64,000 nucleotides of DNA from Rahnella sp. AA (lineage in GTDB: Bacteria > Pseudomonadota > Gammaproteobacteria > Enterobacterales > Enterobacteriaceae), in NCBI RefSeq assembly GCF_002834385.1, contig NZ_PITQ01000005.1, positions 310,001 through 374,000 on the forward strand. The letters are read 5' to 3'. The position numbers and the translations under genes were made by a program. Shown in pieces: positions 38,003-46,090 of the stretch. Position 1 is the first letter of the stretch. Every line of letters begins with the position of its first letter. The notes beneath the pieces are model-generated. The model saw only the letters and a program-made list of their open reading frames with translations, was not told the DNA's origin and did no database searches.

Positions 38003-39916
38003 TTAACCGCGAAGAATCGTCAGAACTTCTTCAACGCTGGTGGTGTTCGCCAGACGTTCGATAACACCGTCTTCGTCAAGCGCCGTCGTCAGCTTGGTGA
38101 TCACGTTGATGTGTTCATTATTACGCGCGGCGATACCGACTACCAGGCGCGCTGAATCATCTTCGTCTTCACCCCAGCGGATGCCCGCCGGATACTGACA
38201 GAACACGATACCGGTTTTCAGTACGCGATCTTTCGCTTCGATTGTACCGTGTGGCACCGCGATTGACTCGCCCAGATACGTGGAGGTCAGTTGCTCACGC
38301 GCCAGCATCGCTTCAACATATTCTGCCTGAACGTAACCGCCTTTAACCAGTTGTTCACCCGCAAAACGAATGGCGTCTTCTTTCGTTGCCGCCTGCAGGC
38401 CCAGGAAGATGTTGCTTTCGCTGATGCGGAACAGGTTTTCGTTTTCACTGTCGGAGACAATACTGTCGCCCAACGTGGTGGTCACTTTCTCTTTGTACTG
38501 GCTGCTTTTGTTCACTTCAACCAGGCGTGAAGTCAGGTCAGTGTACAGGCCGCTGTCGAGGAAGTTGGTCAGCGAGATGTGCTGGGCATGTGGCACCTGG
38601 CGCATCGCACGTTCAGTCAGGTCACGGTGTGTAATGACCAGGTCAACGTCGTCCGGCAAATTGTTGATTGCACTGTTAGTCACGCTGATGTTGGTCAGCC
38701 CTGCATCCTGCACTTTTTTACGCAGCACGCCGGCGCCCATTGCGCTGGAACCCATGCCGGCATCACAGGCAACGATGATTTTACGTACGGTAGACAGGTC
38801 GCCAGCAACGCCAGTCGCGCCTGGTTTACCGCCTTTAGATTCGGCTTTCATGTCCTGAACGCGACGGGTTGCGTCTTCCAGATCATCACCTTCTTTTGCT
38901 TTCGTTGTTTTCAGCAAGAATGAAGAGATGACGAAAGAAACCGCAAACGCAGCCACGATAGCGGCGATGTTAGCGAAATAAGCACCTTTTGGCGTCATCG
39001 CCAGCACGGCCAGGATTGACCCCGGAGAAGCCGGAGAAACCAGACCACCGTTCAGTACGGTCAGGGTGAATACGCCCGTCATACCACCCAGAATTACCGC
39101 CAGCAGCAGACGTGGGTTCATCAGAACGTATGGGAAATAAATTTCGTGGATACCACCCAGGAAGTGGATGATTGCCGCGCCGCCAGCAGATTGCTTAGCG
39201 CTGCCACGACCGAAGAACATGTACGCCATCAGGACGCCCATACCCGGCCCCGGGTTCGCTTCGATCAGGAAGAAGATTGATTTACCGGTTTCAGTCGCCT
39301 GCTGGATACCCAGCGGAGAGAAGATACCGTGGTTGATGGCGTTGTTGAGGAACAGGATTTTCGCCGGTTCAACAAAGATAGAGGCCAGCGGCAACAGGTT
39401 ATGAATAACCATGATGTGCACGCCTGCGGCCAGCACTTTAGACAGCGCTTCTACCAGCGGACCGATAGCCAGGAAGGCGAGGATCGCCAGCAGCATACCG
39501 ATAATCCCGGCGGAGAAGTTGTTAACCAACATCTCGAAGCCGCTTTTGATTTTACCGTCAACCCAGCGGTCGAAACGCTTAATTGCCCAGCCGCCCAGCG
39601 GACCTGCAATCATTGCGCCGAGGAACATTGGCATATCCGCACCGACGATAACACCCATAACGGTGATTGCGCCGACCACACCACCGCGATCACCACCGAC
39701 CAGACGACCACCGGTGAAACCGATGAGCAGTGGCAGGAGATAAGTGATCATCGGGCCAACCAGCTTCGCTAATGTTTCATTAGGGATCCAGCCGGTAGGA
39801 ATGAACAGAGCAGTAATGATACCCCAGGCGATAAATGCGCCGATGTTGGGCATTACCATGTTACTCAGGAAGCGACCAAAGTTTTGAACCTTGATCTTAA
39901 CGTCTGGTGAAAACAT
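38003..39916 (-). CDS. mtlA: Mannitol-specific PTS enzyme IICBA MtlA
   Basis: 637-aa mannitol transporter/kinase, same length as E. coli MtlA. An N-terminal membrane domain IIC (residues 1-340; FGRFLSNMVMPNIGAFIAWG, NHGIFSPLGIQQATETGKS, GGIHEIYFPYVLMNP) is followed by IIB with phosphorylated Cys384 (IIVACDAGMGSSAMGAG) and IIA with phosphorylated His556 (YLGESIAVPHGTIEAKD). It takes up mannitol as mannitol 1-phosphate. First gene of the operon. The start MFSPDVK was chosen by alignment; two extra in-frame methionine codons just upstream are unlikely. Confidence 0.97.
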   Translation of the reverse strand: MFSPDVKIKVQNFGRFLSNMVMPNIGAFIAWGIITALFIPTGWIPNETLAKLVGPMITYLLPLLIGFTGGRLVGGDRGGVVGAITVMGVIVGADMPMFLGAMIAGPLGGWAIKRFDRWVDGKIKSGFEMLVNNFSAGIIGMLLAILAFLAIGPLVEALSKVLAAGVHIMVIHNLLPLASIFVEPAKILFLNNAINHGIFSPLGIQQATETGKSIFFLIEANPGPGMGVLMAYMFFGRGSAKQSAGGAAIIHFLGGIHEIYFPYVLMNPRLLLAVILGGMTGVFTLTVLNGGLVSPASPGSILAVLAMTPKGAYFANIAAIVAAFAVSFVISSFLLKTTKAKEGDDLEDATRRVQDMKAESKGGKPGATGVAGDLSTVRKIIVACDAGMGSSAMGAGVLRKKVQDAGLTNISVTNSAINNLPDDVDLVITHRDLTERAMRQVPHAQHISLTNFLDSGLYTDLTSRLVEVNKSSQYKEKVTTTLGDSIVSDSENENLFRISESNIFLGLQAATKEDAIRFAGEQLVKGGYVQAEYVEAMLAREQLTSTYLGESIAVPHGTIEAKDRVLKTGIVFCQYPAGIRWGEDEDDSARLVVGIAARNNEHINVITKLTTALDEDGVIERLANTTSVEEVLTILRG

Positions 39917-40089
39917 AAAACGCACCCCTATTGATACGCGCTGACAATAGAGCGCGTGATATCAGTTAATTATCGGTGACGGTTAATTCGGTTTTTGTGC
40001 CACTACTTTAAAAATCCGTCCGTCGAATTGCTGTCTGCGAGGCGGACTCTACCATGCGATTATAGGCCCCGCGTAGTCACCCGACAGCC

Positions 40090-40105
40090 CGTGATGAAGA
40101 TCACA
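40090..40105. promoter_or_regulatory. CRP-like site 1, mtlA upstream
   Basis: CGTGA-TGAAGA-TCACA, nine of ten core positions of the CRP consensus, about 175 bases before mtlA. Confidence 0.7.
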
Positions 40106-40133
40106 CATACACAGCCATCACCCCCTACATTTT

Positions 40134-40149
40134 GGTGATCACGATCACA
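40134..40149. promoter_or_regulatory. CRP-like site 2, mtlA upstream
   Basis: GGTGA-TCACGA-TCACA, nine of ten core positions of the CRP consensus. Confidence 0.7.
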
Positions 40150-40206
40150 AAAACAGCCTGTAACCCAGCTACACTGCAGATAATTTAATCAATTCACCGA
40201 CAACAA

Positions 40207-40222
40207 TGTGACTTAAGTCACG
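40207..40222. promoter_or_regulatory. CRP-like site 3, mtlA upstream
   Basis: TGTGA-CTTAAG-TCACG, nine of ten core positions of the CRP consensus. Confidence 0.72.
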
Positions 40223-40250
40223 TTTTATTAACGACTCTTTATCATTAAAA

Positions 40251-40266
40251 TGTGATATTCATCACA
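40251..40266. promoter_or_regulatory. CRP-like site 4, mtlA upstream
   Basis: TGTGA-TATTCA-TCACA, a perfect core match. The whole gap 39917-40438 has no gene: it holds these four sites, the mtlA leader and the terminator of the DsbA-like gene. E. coli mtlA also has multiple CRP sites. Confidence 0.78.
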
Positions 40267-40382
40267 AAGTATTTTTCACCAGACTTGTGTATTTCGTTTA
40301 AAAACCGTTCAGACGTGTCAGGTGAATGCGGAATTGAGTTTACGGGGAAGATATTGAAATAAAATTACAGGAGGCGGGTAAG

Positions 40383-40416
40383 AAAAACGGCGGCTGTTTC
40401 AGACAGTCCGCCGTTT
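40383..40416 (-). terminator. Terminator of the DsbA-like gene
   Basis: Stem AAACGGCGG / CCGCCGTTT with an inner CTGT/ACAG pairing; on the minus strand it ends in a T run. It lies just beyond the stop codon. Confidence 0.82.
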
Positions 40417-40438
40417 GATATCGGTTTTTCAGCAGAGA

Positions 40439-41236
40439 TTACTTCCCGCCTTGCGCCTTCACGATGGCGGCCTGCAATTCTTCGGCAGACACGGCACCTG
40501 GCAGCACGGTGGTGTTTTCTGCGGTCGCGCCGCTGGTTGGCATCACGACAAAACCAGGCGTGCCGCTAAAGCCTAACGTGCGGGCAAGTTCATCGTTAGC
40601 GGCGATAGCGTCATGCGTTGCTTTACGCTGCGCGTCGGTTGGGGTTGTCGCTTTCGCCGCTTTCACAGCACCAGCAATATCCGCGTCGGTCAGTTTGCCT
40701 TCGTCATGGCCGGTGCGATAAATGCTGTTGTGGTAGTCGAAGTAAGCTTGTGCGCCCTTTTCTTTCCAGATAGCCATACCGGTTTCAGCCGCAGTGATGG
40801 ACGCTTTCCAGCGGTCACCGAAGATTGGCCATTCTTTGAAGACGAAACGAACGTTCGGGTTGGCTTTCACCGTCTGCTCAACCAGTGGCGCCATGTGGCT
40901 GCAATACAGGCACTGGTAATCAAAGAATTCTACAAAGGCCACTTTGGCATCTTTCGGGCCGTAACTCGGCGTTGCTGGATCTTCAATCAGTGCTTTTGAA
41001 TTTGCCAGCACGGCGCTCAGGGTTTCCTGTTGCTGCTGATCGGCCTGTTTAGCCTGAAGCTTCTGGCTGACCTGCACCAGAATTTCAGGGTGCTGAAGCA
41101 TGTAATCAGCCGCAATTTTACCAATGGCTTCCTGCTGCGCCGGGGTGAAATCTGCCGTTGCGCTGTCGGCGGCGTTGGCCAGCGCAGGTGCCAGCACCAG
41201 AGAGGCCAACAGAGTCATCGTCTGACGTTTCATCAA
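40439..41236 (-). CDS. DsbA family periplasmic thiol-disulfide protein
   Basis: 265-aa secreted thioredoxin-fold protein. A signal peptide (MTLLASLVLAPALANAA) is followed by a glutamine-rich helical N-terminal region (residues 30-80), then a DsbA-like domain with FFDYQCLYCSHMAP and the cis-proline segment FSGTPGFVV. This layout (N-terminal helix plus DsbA) resembles ScsC/Com1-type isomerases, whose N-terminal part mediates oligomerisation. The active site reads CLYC rather than the usual CPHC or CPYC. Partner redox protein unknown. It stands alone between mtlA and yiaF. Two ATGs (MM) are possible starts. Confidence 0.85.
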   Translation of the reverse strand: MMKRQTMTLLASLVLAPALANAADSATADFTPAQQEAIGKIAADYMLQHPEILVQVSQKLQAKQADQQQQETLSAVLANSKALIEDPATPSYGPKDAKVAFVEFFDYQCLYCSHMAPLVEQTVKANPNVRFVFKEWPIFGDRWKASITAAETGMAIWKEKGAQAYFDYHNSIYRTGHDEGKLTDADIAGAVKAAKATTPTDAQRKATHDAIAANDELARTLGFSGTPGFVVMPTSGATAENTTVLPGAVSAEELQAAIVKAQGGK

Positions 41237-41370
41237 AAAATCCTTAGAGTGAAAAACGGGGAAAATCGGACAGTTGCGATCAAAAGTAGAGGAAATCTAC
41301 AAAATTTGCAGGCAATAAATTGTCATTTTTTATAAATATGCGGCACCGGAGCACTGGTTTGACCCAATAA

Positions 41371-41400
41371 AAAAGCCACGCATAAAATGACGTGGCTTTT
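41371..41400 (-). terminator. Terminator of yiaF
   Basis: Perfect 10-bp stem AAAAGCCACG / CGTGGCTTTT with a 10-base loop; on the minus strand the T run TTTTATT follows. It lies 18 bases after the yiaF stop. Confidence 0.88.
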
Positions 41401-41417
41401 GTCACTCAGGGTCGCGC

Positions 41418-42140
41418 TTAGTTGCTGAAATCGCCTTGTGCGACTTTCTGCGCCTGAAGCAATGTCTGCTGTTTACCCACGAGATTTGTCATCATAGTGT
41501 TGTACTGCGTCGCCTGCTGCTGAGTGGGGAACTGTACGCCGCCGTTAGCAAAAGCAACCTGAGTCCCCTGCTGTTGCAGGAAGTCACCCACGGAGACGAT
41601 ATCCTGCGTGAAGCTTTGCAGCGCAGGCACCAGCGGGGTCAGCACGTTCGCCGGCTGAGTCACCACCGAGTTGTAGACCTGGCCGTAAACCGCTTTCAGG
41701 TCATCCGGCTGCTTAAGTACAGCCATCGCAGTATCCGCTTTCACTTTCGAATCGCGTAGCTGTGCATTCAGCAAGCTCAGCGTGCTGGCGGCCTGTTGCA
41801 GTGCGCTGCGCTGGGTCATGTAATCCTGCGGTGTACGCACCTGACCGATGGCACTGACGACCGGGGCAAAGCTGCCTTCAACAGCACCTTTCATCTGACG
41901 GGAGAATGACAGGATGATGCCGTAGTCATTCGCGTAATTACCAAAACGTTGCTTCTGATCTTCACTCAGCGATGGCAGGTTTTGCCCGCTGCGCATCACG
42001 GTATTTTGCAAATAATCGATAAAGGCTTTGCGTTGTTCCGGTTCTTTATCGCCACATGCGGTAAGTTGAAACACTACCAGCAGTGCAATAAACGGCGCCA
42101 GCCAGCGAGAAAATGCACCGCTTCTGATCCCTACAGCCAT
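41418..42140 (-). CDS. yiaF: DUF3053 lipoprotein YiaF
   Basis: 240-aa probable lipoprotein matching E. coli YiaF (DUF3053): QRKAFIDYLQNTVMRSG, PQDYMTQ, QQGTQVAFANGGVQFPTQQQA. The N-terminus WLAPFIALLVVFQLTACGD has a lipobox (LTAC), so Cys29 is the likely lipidated residue. Function unknown. In E. coli yiaF sits near ghrB and tag; here glyQS and an autotransporter lie between. Confidence 0.9.
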   Translation of the reverse strand: MAVGIRSGAFSRWLAPFIALLVVFQLTACGDKEPEQRKAFIDYLQNTVMRSGQNLPSLSEDQKQRFGNYANDYGIILSFSRQMKGAVEGSFAPVVSAIGQVRTPQDYMTQRSALQQAASTLSLLNAQLRDSKVKADTAMAVLKQPDDLKAVYGQVYNSVVTQPANVLTPLVPALQSFTQDIVSVGDFLQQQGTQVAFANGGVQFPTQQQATQYNTMMTNLVGKQQTLLQAQKVAQGDFSN

Positions 42141-42942
42141 GAGTCCTGACTCCTGATTTCAATGTTCTTCTACCGGCGAATTCCCTGCCGATGCTGTGCA
42201 TCCCATGCGGGGTATAGGATAGAACATCTGGGGGGGATGTGATACTTAAGGCTGCGCCTTAAAATCCCTTTTTTTGCCGAGGCTCAGCTGTTGAGCTTTT
42301 TAAATTCAACGTCCATAACTTGGGTTACCACCCAAACTGGCGTTACTGGCCTTAATGCTAAAAGAAGAACCGCGACAATTTCGGTTTCTCAATTGCAGCG
42401 CTCACTTAACGCTTTGCGCCGAAACCGCCCAAAAGAGGCCAGGACGGGCCTCTCTTGGATCTCTCCCGTCTTTTTACTGCGCGCTACCGCTCGCTGGCTA
42501 TATTTCAGAAGCGACCGCTATTGCCGCGAAAACTTGCCGCTGCGCGGTTCCTTCGTATCGGTATTCGAGCCTTGCGGTCTCGAAACTCTCACTCAGCAAG
42601 TCTTCTGAAAGCGGCTGGAGGCTTTTTAAGTCAAAGGAAGATTTGAGAATCAGCCAGTAAGGTTGTGCTTTAGAAAGCCAGTGGCCGCTTTCAAAAATCA
42701 CGCCGGAGGAGTGGTGGAAAACCGCGTGTCTTTTTACGCGGGTTGTAGCCCGAACGTAGGGAACCGCGAAGCGGCGGGATTTTGCGGCAATAAGAGGAGT
42801 GTCTGAAACATAGCCAGCGAGCGGTAGCGCGCAGTGAAAGAGCCCGGGGGTCTTGGGGGCGGCGGCGATATGCCGCCCCCAAGTCGGTGTGGGCCGACGC
42901 CCACGACCTTGACCTGATTTTGACTTTTGAAAAGTTGCTTAC
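42141..42942. repeat. Noncoding repeat region with an 80-bp inverted repeat
   Basis: No plausible gene. It carries an inverted repeat of about 83 bp: left arm 42471-42552 and right arm 42758-42841, sharing for example ACTGCGCGCTACCGCTCGCT, ATTGCCGC and CGCGGTTCC. The arms are separated by about 205 bases. A perfect 12-bp hairpin (CTTGGGGGCGGC, 42852-42883) and the short hairpin TTGGGT-N4-ACCCAA at about 42322 are nearby. It is most like an intergenic repeat or MITE; transposase-like coding was not seen. Confidence 0.8.
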
Positions 42943-45012
42943 TTACTGAAGTAAAGAAATATCCGCCACTTGTAAGAACAACTCCCTCAGCTTGGACAGT
43001 AACGTCAACCGGTTGATTCGAATCGCTTCGCTCTCATCCATCACCATCACGGTGTCAAAGAACGTATCCACGGTTTCACGCAGGGCTGCCAGTTCGACCA
43101 GCGCTTCTTTGTACTGACCGGCAGCAAACAGCGGCTCCAGTTTGTCACGCAGAACCACCAGATGCGTAGCCAGTTTCAGCTCAGCGGGTTCTTTCAGCAC
43201 GGAGGCGTGAACGTGATCCAGCAGAACGTCGGTGGATTTCGCCAGGATGTTGGAAACGCGTTTGTTGGCCGCAGCCAGCGTTGCCGCTTCATCCAGCGTA
43301 CGGAAGTAGCTCACCGCTTTTACACGGGCGTCGAAATCAGCCGGTTTGGTTGGACGACGCGCCAGCACGGCCTGAATGGTATCGACCGCGTGACCTTCTT
43401 CCTGATACCACGCGCGGAAACGACCGAGCATGAAATCAACCACCTCATCGACAACCTTGGCGTTAGTCAGCTTGTCACCGTACAGGCGCACCGCTTCTTC
43501 GGTCAGGGTTTGCAGATCAAGAGACAGGTTTTTCTCAACGATAATACGCAGCACGCCCAGCGCAGCACGGCGCAGTGCAAACGGGTCTTTATCGCCTTTT
43601 GGATGTTGGCCAATGCCGAAGATACCGGCCAGCGTGTCCATCTTGTCTGCGATAGCCAGCGCACAAGCCACCAGCGATGCCGGTAATTCGTCGCCCGCAA
43701 AGCGTGGCTGATACTGTTCGTTCAGCGCAACCGCGACTTCTTCCTGCTCGCCGTCGTGACGCGCATAGTGCATGCCCATCACGCCCTGTGTGTCGGTGAA
43801 TTCGAAGACCATGTTGGTCATCAGATCACATTTGGACAGCAGACCCGCGCGTTTTGCGTTTTCAACGTTGGCACCGATTTTCCCGGCAATCCAGCCAGAC
43901 AGCGCCTGAATGCGGTCCGTTTTGTCACGTAGCGTACCCAGCTGTTTCTGGAACAATACGGTTTCCAGACGCGGCAGGTTATCTTCGAGACGTTTTTTAC
44001 GGTCAGTGTTGAAGAAGAATTCCGCATCGGCCAGACGCGGGCGAACCACTTTCTCGTTACCGGAGATGATTTGCTGCGGATCTTTCGATTCGATGTTGGC
44101 CACGAAGATGAAGTTCGGCAAAAGTTTGCCCGCGGCGTCGTACACCGGGAAATACTTCTGGTCGCCTTTCATGGTGTAAACCAGCGCTTCCGCCGGAACT
44201 GCCAGGAATTTCTCTTCGAATTTAGCGGTCAGAACCACCGGCCATTCCACCAGAGAAGCCACTTCTTCCAGCAGGCTTTCGCTGAGATCGGCAATACCGC
44301 CAATCTCTTTCGCCGCTTTCTCAGCATCCTGTTTGATGATGGCTTTACGCTGCTCGTAATCCGCAATGACTTTGCCGCGTTCCAGCAGGATTTGCGGGTA
44401 CTGATCGGCGTTATCGATAGTGAATTCCGGCTCGCCCATGAAACGGTGGCCGCGAATGGTACGCGCAGAATCGATACCGAGGATTTTCGCCGGGATCAGT
44501 TCATCGCCCAACAACAACGTCACGGTGTGAACCGGACGCACAAACTGCACGTCGGAATCGCCCCAGCGCATCAGTTTAGGAATAGGCAATTTGGACAAAG
44601 ATGTCGCGATCATTGCAGGCAGCAGTTGTTGCGCGCTTTCGCCTTTGACGTGTGCGCGGTAAACCAGCCATTCGCCTTTGTCGGTGACCAGACGGTCAGC
44701 CTGTTCGACGGTGATGCCGCAACCACGAGCCCAGCCTTCTGCGGCTTTGCTTGGTTTGCCTTCTGCATCAAACGCCTGCGCCACAGCCGGGCCGCGTTTT
44801 TCAACTTCGCGATCGGCCTGTGATTCATGCAGACCGGAGACTTTCAGCGCCAGACGGCGCGGTGCAGCAAACCATTTAACGTCCCCGTGTGGCAGATTCG
44901 CCGCATCGAGTTCCGCAGTCAGATTAGCGGCAAAGGATTCAGCAAGGCTACGAAGGGCCTTCGGTGGCAGTTCTTCCGTGCCGATTTCCACCAGAAAAGT
45001 TTTTTCAGTCAT
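42943..45012 (-). CDS. glyS: Glycyl-tRNA synthetase beta subunit
   Basis: 689-aa beta subunit of the alpha2beta2 glycyl-tRNA synthetase; the same length as E. coli GlyS. It starts [20 protein letters not shown] and contains TRRKK/ DLKKRLEDN-type and [16 protein letters not shown] stretches, ending in an anticodon-binding/DALR-like helical domain ([20 protein letters not shown]). It is nine bases after glyQ on the minus strand, forming the conserved glyQS pair. Confidence 0.97.
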   Translation of the reverse strand: MTEKTFLVEIGTEELPPKALRSLAESFAANLTAELDAANLPHGDVKWFAAPRRLALKVSGLHESQADREVEKRGPAVAQAFDAEGKPSKAAEGWARGCGITVEQADRLVTDKGEWLVYRAHVKGESAQQLLPAMIATSLSKLPIPKLMRWGDSDVQFVRPVHTVTLLLGDELIPAKILGIDSARTIRGHRFMGEPEFTIDNADQYPQILLERGKVIADYEQRKAIIKQDAEKAAKEIGGIADLSESLLEEVASLVEWPVVLTAKFEEKFLAVPAEALVYTMKGDQKYFPVYDAAGKLLPNFIFVANIESKDPQQIISGNEKVVRPRLADAEFFFNTDRKKRLEDNLPRLETVLFQKQLGTLRDKTDRIQALSGWIAGKIGANVENAKRAGLLSKCDLMTNMVFEFTDTQGVMGMHYARHDGEQEEVAVALNEQYQPRFAGDELPASLVACALAIADKMDTLAGIFGIGQHPKGDKDPFALRRAALGVLRIIVEKNLSLDLQTLTEEAVRLYGDKLTNAKVVDEVVDFMLGRFRAWYQEEGHAVDTIQAVLARRPTKPADFDARVKAVSYFRTLDEAATLAAANKRVSNILAKSTDVLLDHVHASVLKEPAELKLATHLVVLRDKLEPLFAAGQYKEALVELAALRETVDTFFDTVMVMDESEAIRINRLTLLSKLRELFLQVADISLLQ

Positions 45013-45021
45013 GGCTGTTTC

Positions 45022-45936
45022 TCACTTCTCGTTCTTTTTGCACATCGGGAAGCCCAGCACTTCGCGGGAAGCGTAATACGCCTCAGCTACCGCTTTAGTC
45101 AGGGTACGGATGCGCAGAATGTAGCGCTGACGTTCAGTCACAGAAATCGCTTTACGCGCGTCGAGCAGGTTGAAGCAATGTGCAGCTTTCAGGATGCGCT
45201 CGTAAGCAGGCAGTGCCAGCGGCTTTTCGAGAGCCAGCAGGGTTTGCGCTTCTTTCTCGTGCTGTTCAAAACAGGAGAACAGGAAATCGACATCGGCATA
45301 TTCGAAGTTATAGGTGGATTGCTCCACTTCGTTCTGATGGAACACGTCGCCGTAAGTCGTTTTGCCCAGCGGACCGTTGCTCCAGACCAGATCGTAAACG
45401 CTGTCCACGCCCTGGATGTACATCGCCAGACGCTCAAGACCGTAGGTGATTTCGCCGGTCACAGGTTTACATTCCAGGCCGCCGACCTGCTGGAAGTAAG
45501 TGAACTGCGTCACTTCCATGCCGTTCAGCCACACTTCCCAGCCGAGACCCCAGGCGCCGAGCGTCGGGTTTTCCCAGTTATCTTCTACGAAGCGGATATC
45601 GTGGATAAGCGGGTCAAGGCCCAGCTCTTTCAGGGAACCGAGGTACAGTTCCTGAATGTTTTCCGGTGACGGTTTGATCATCACCTGGAACTGATAATAG
45701 TGTTGCAGGCGGTTCGGGTTCTCACCGTAGCGACCGTCGGTCGGGCGGCGGGAAGGCTGAACATAGGCTGCCGCAAAAGGCTCAGGGCCGAGTGCGCGCA
45801 GGCTGGTCATCGGGTGCGAGGTGCCCGCGCCGACTTCCATATCCAGCGGTTGAACAATGGTGCAGCCCTGCTGCGCCCAATAATCTTGCAGTGTCAGGAT
45901 CAGGCCCTGAAATGTCTTGGTATCAAACTTTTGCAT
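45022..45936 (-). CDS. glyQ: Glycyl-tRNA synthetase alpha subunit
   Basis: 304-aa alpha subunit carrying the class II catalytic core, matching E. coli GlyQ ([77 protein letters not shown]). Upstream of glyS in the usual operon. A hairpin (9-bp stem, 46015-46037) separates it from the next gene. Confidence 0.97.
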   Translation of the reverse strand: MQKFDTKTFQGLILTLQDYWAQQGCTIVQPLDMEVGAGTSHPMTSLRALGPEPFAAAYVQPSRRPTDGRYGENPNRLQHYYQFQVMIKPSPENIQELYLGSLKELGLDPLIHDIRFVEDNWENPTLGAWGLGWEVWLNGMEVTQFTYFQQVGGLECKPVTGEITYGLERLAMYIQGVDSVYDLVWSNGPLGKTTYGDVFHQNEVEQSTYNFEYADVDFLFSCFEQHEKEAQTLLALEKPLALPAYERILKAAHCFNLLDARKAISVTERQRYILRIRTLTKAVAEAYYASREVLGFPMCKKNEK

Positions 45937-46014
45937 GTTGGATTCGCACGCGAGAAAGTGGGTTTATAAAGAGTCGGACAGTATACCCGCTGAACGGAAG
46001 ATAATCAGCCAGAA

Positions 46015-46037
46015 TCAGGTAAGTGCAGCTTACCTGA
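46015..46037. other. Intergenic hairpin between glyQ and the esterase gene
   Basis: Perfect 9-bp stem TCAGGTAAG / CTTACCTGA with a 5-base loop, no T run. It could be a terminator-like structure for the esterase gene (with the hairpin at 46068-46083) or part of the glyQ leader. Confidence 0.5.
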
Positions 46038-46067
46038 GAGAAAGTGTTTAATTTAAGGCAGGAATAC

Positions 46068-46083
46068 GGGGGCCTTCGCCCCC
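46068..46083 (-). terminator. Possible terminator of the esterase autotransporter
   Basis: Perfect 6-bp stem GGGGGC / GCCCCC with loop CTTC, eight bases after the stop codon on the minus strand; weak T content afterwards. Confidence 0.5.
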
Positions 46084-46090
46084 TGGAGAG

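Noticed and set aside
42291-42882. ORFs of about 60-105 codons in the yiaF-glyS gap encoding LRATARWL-type peptides
   Set aside because: They fall within the inverted repeat and appear on both strands because of it; no ribosome sites or conserved domains.
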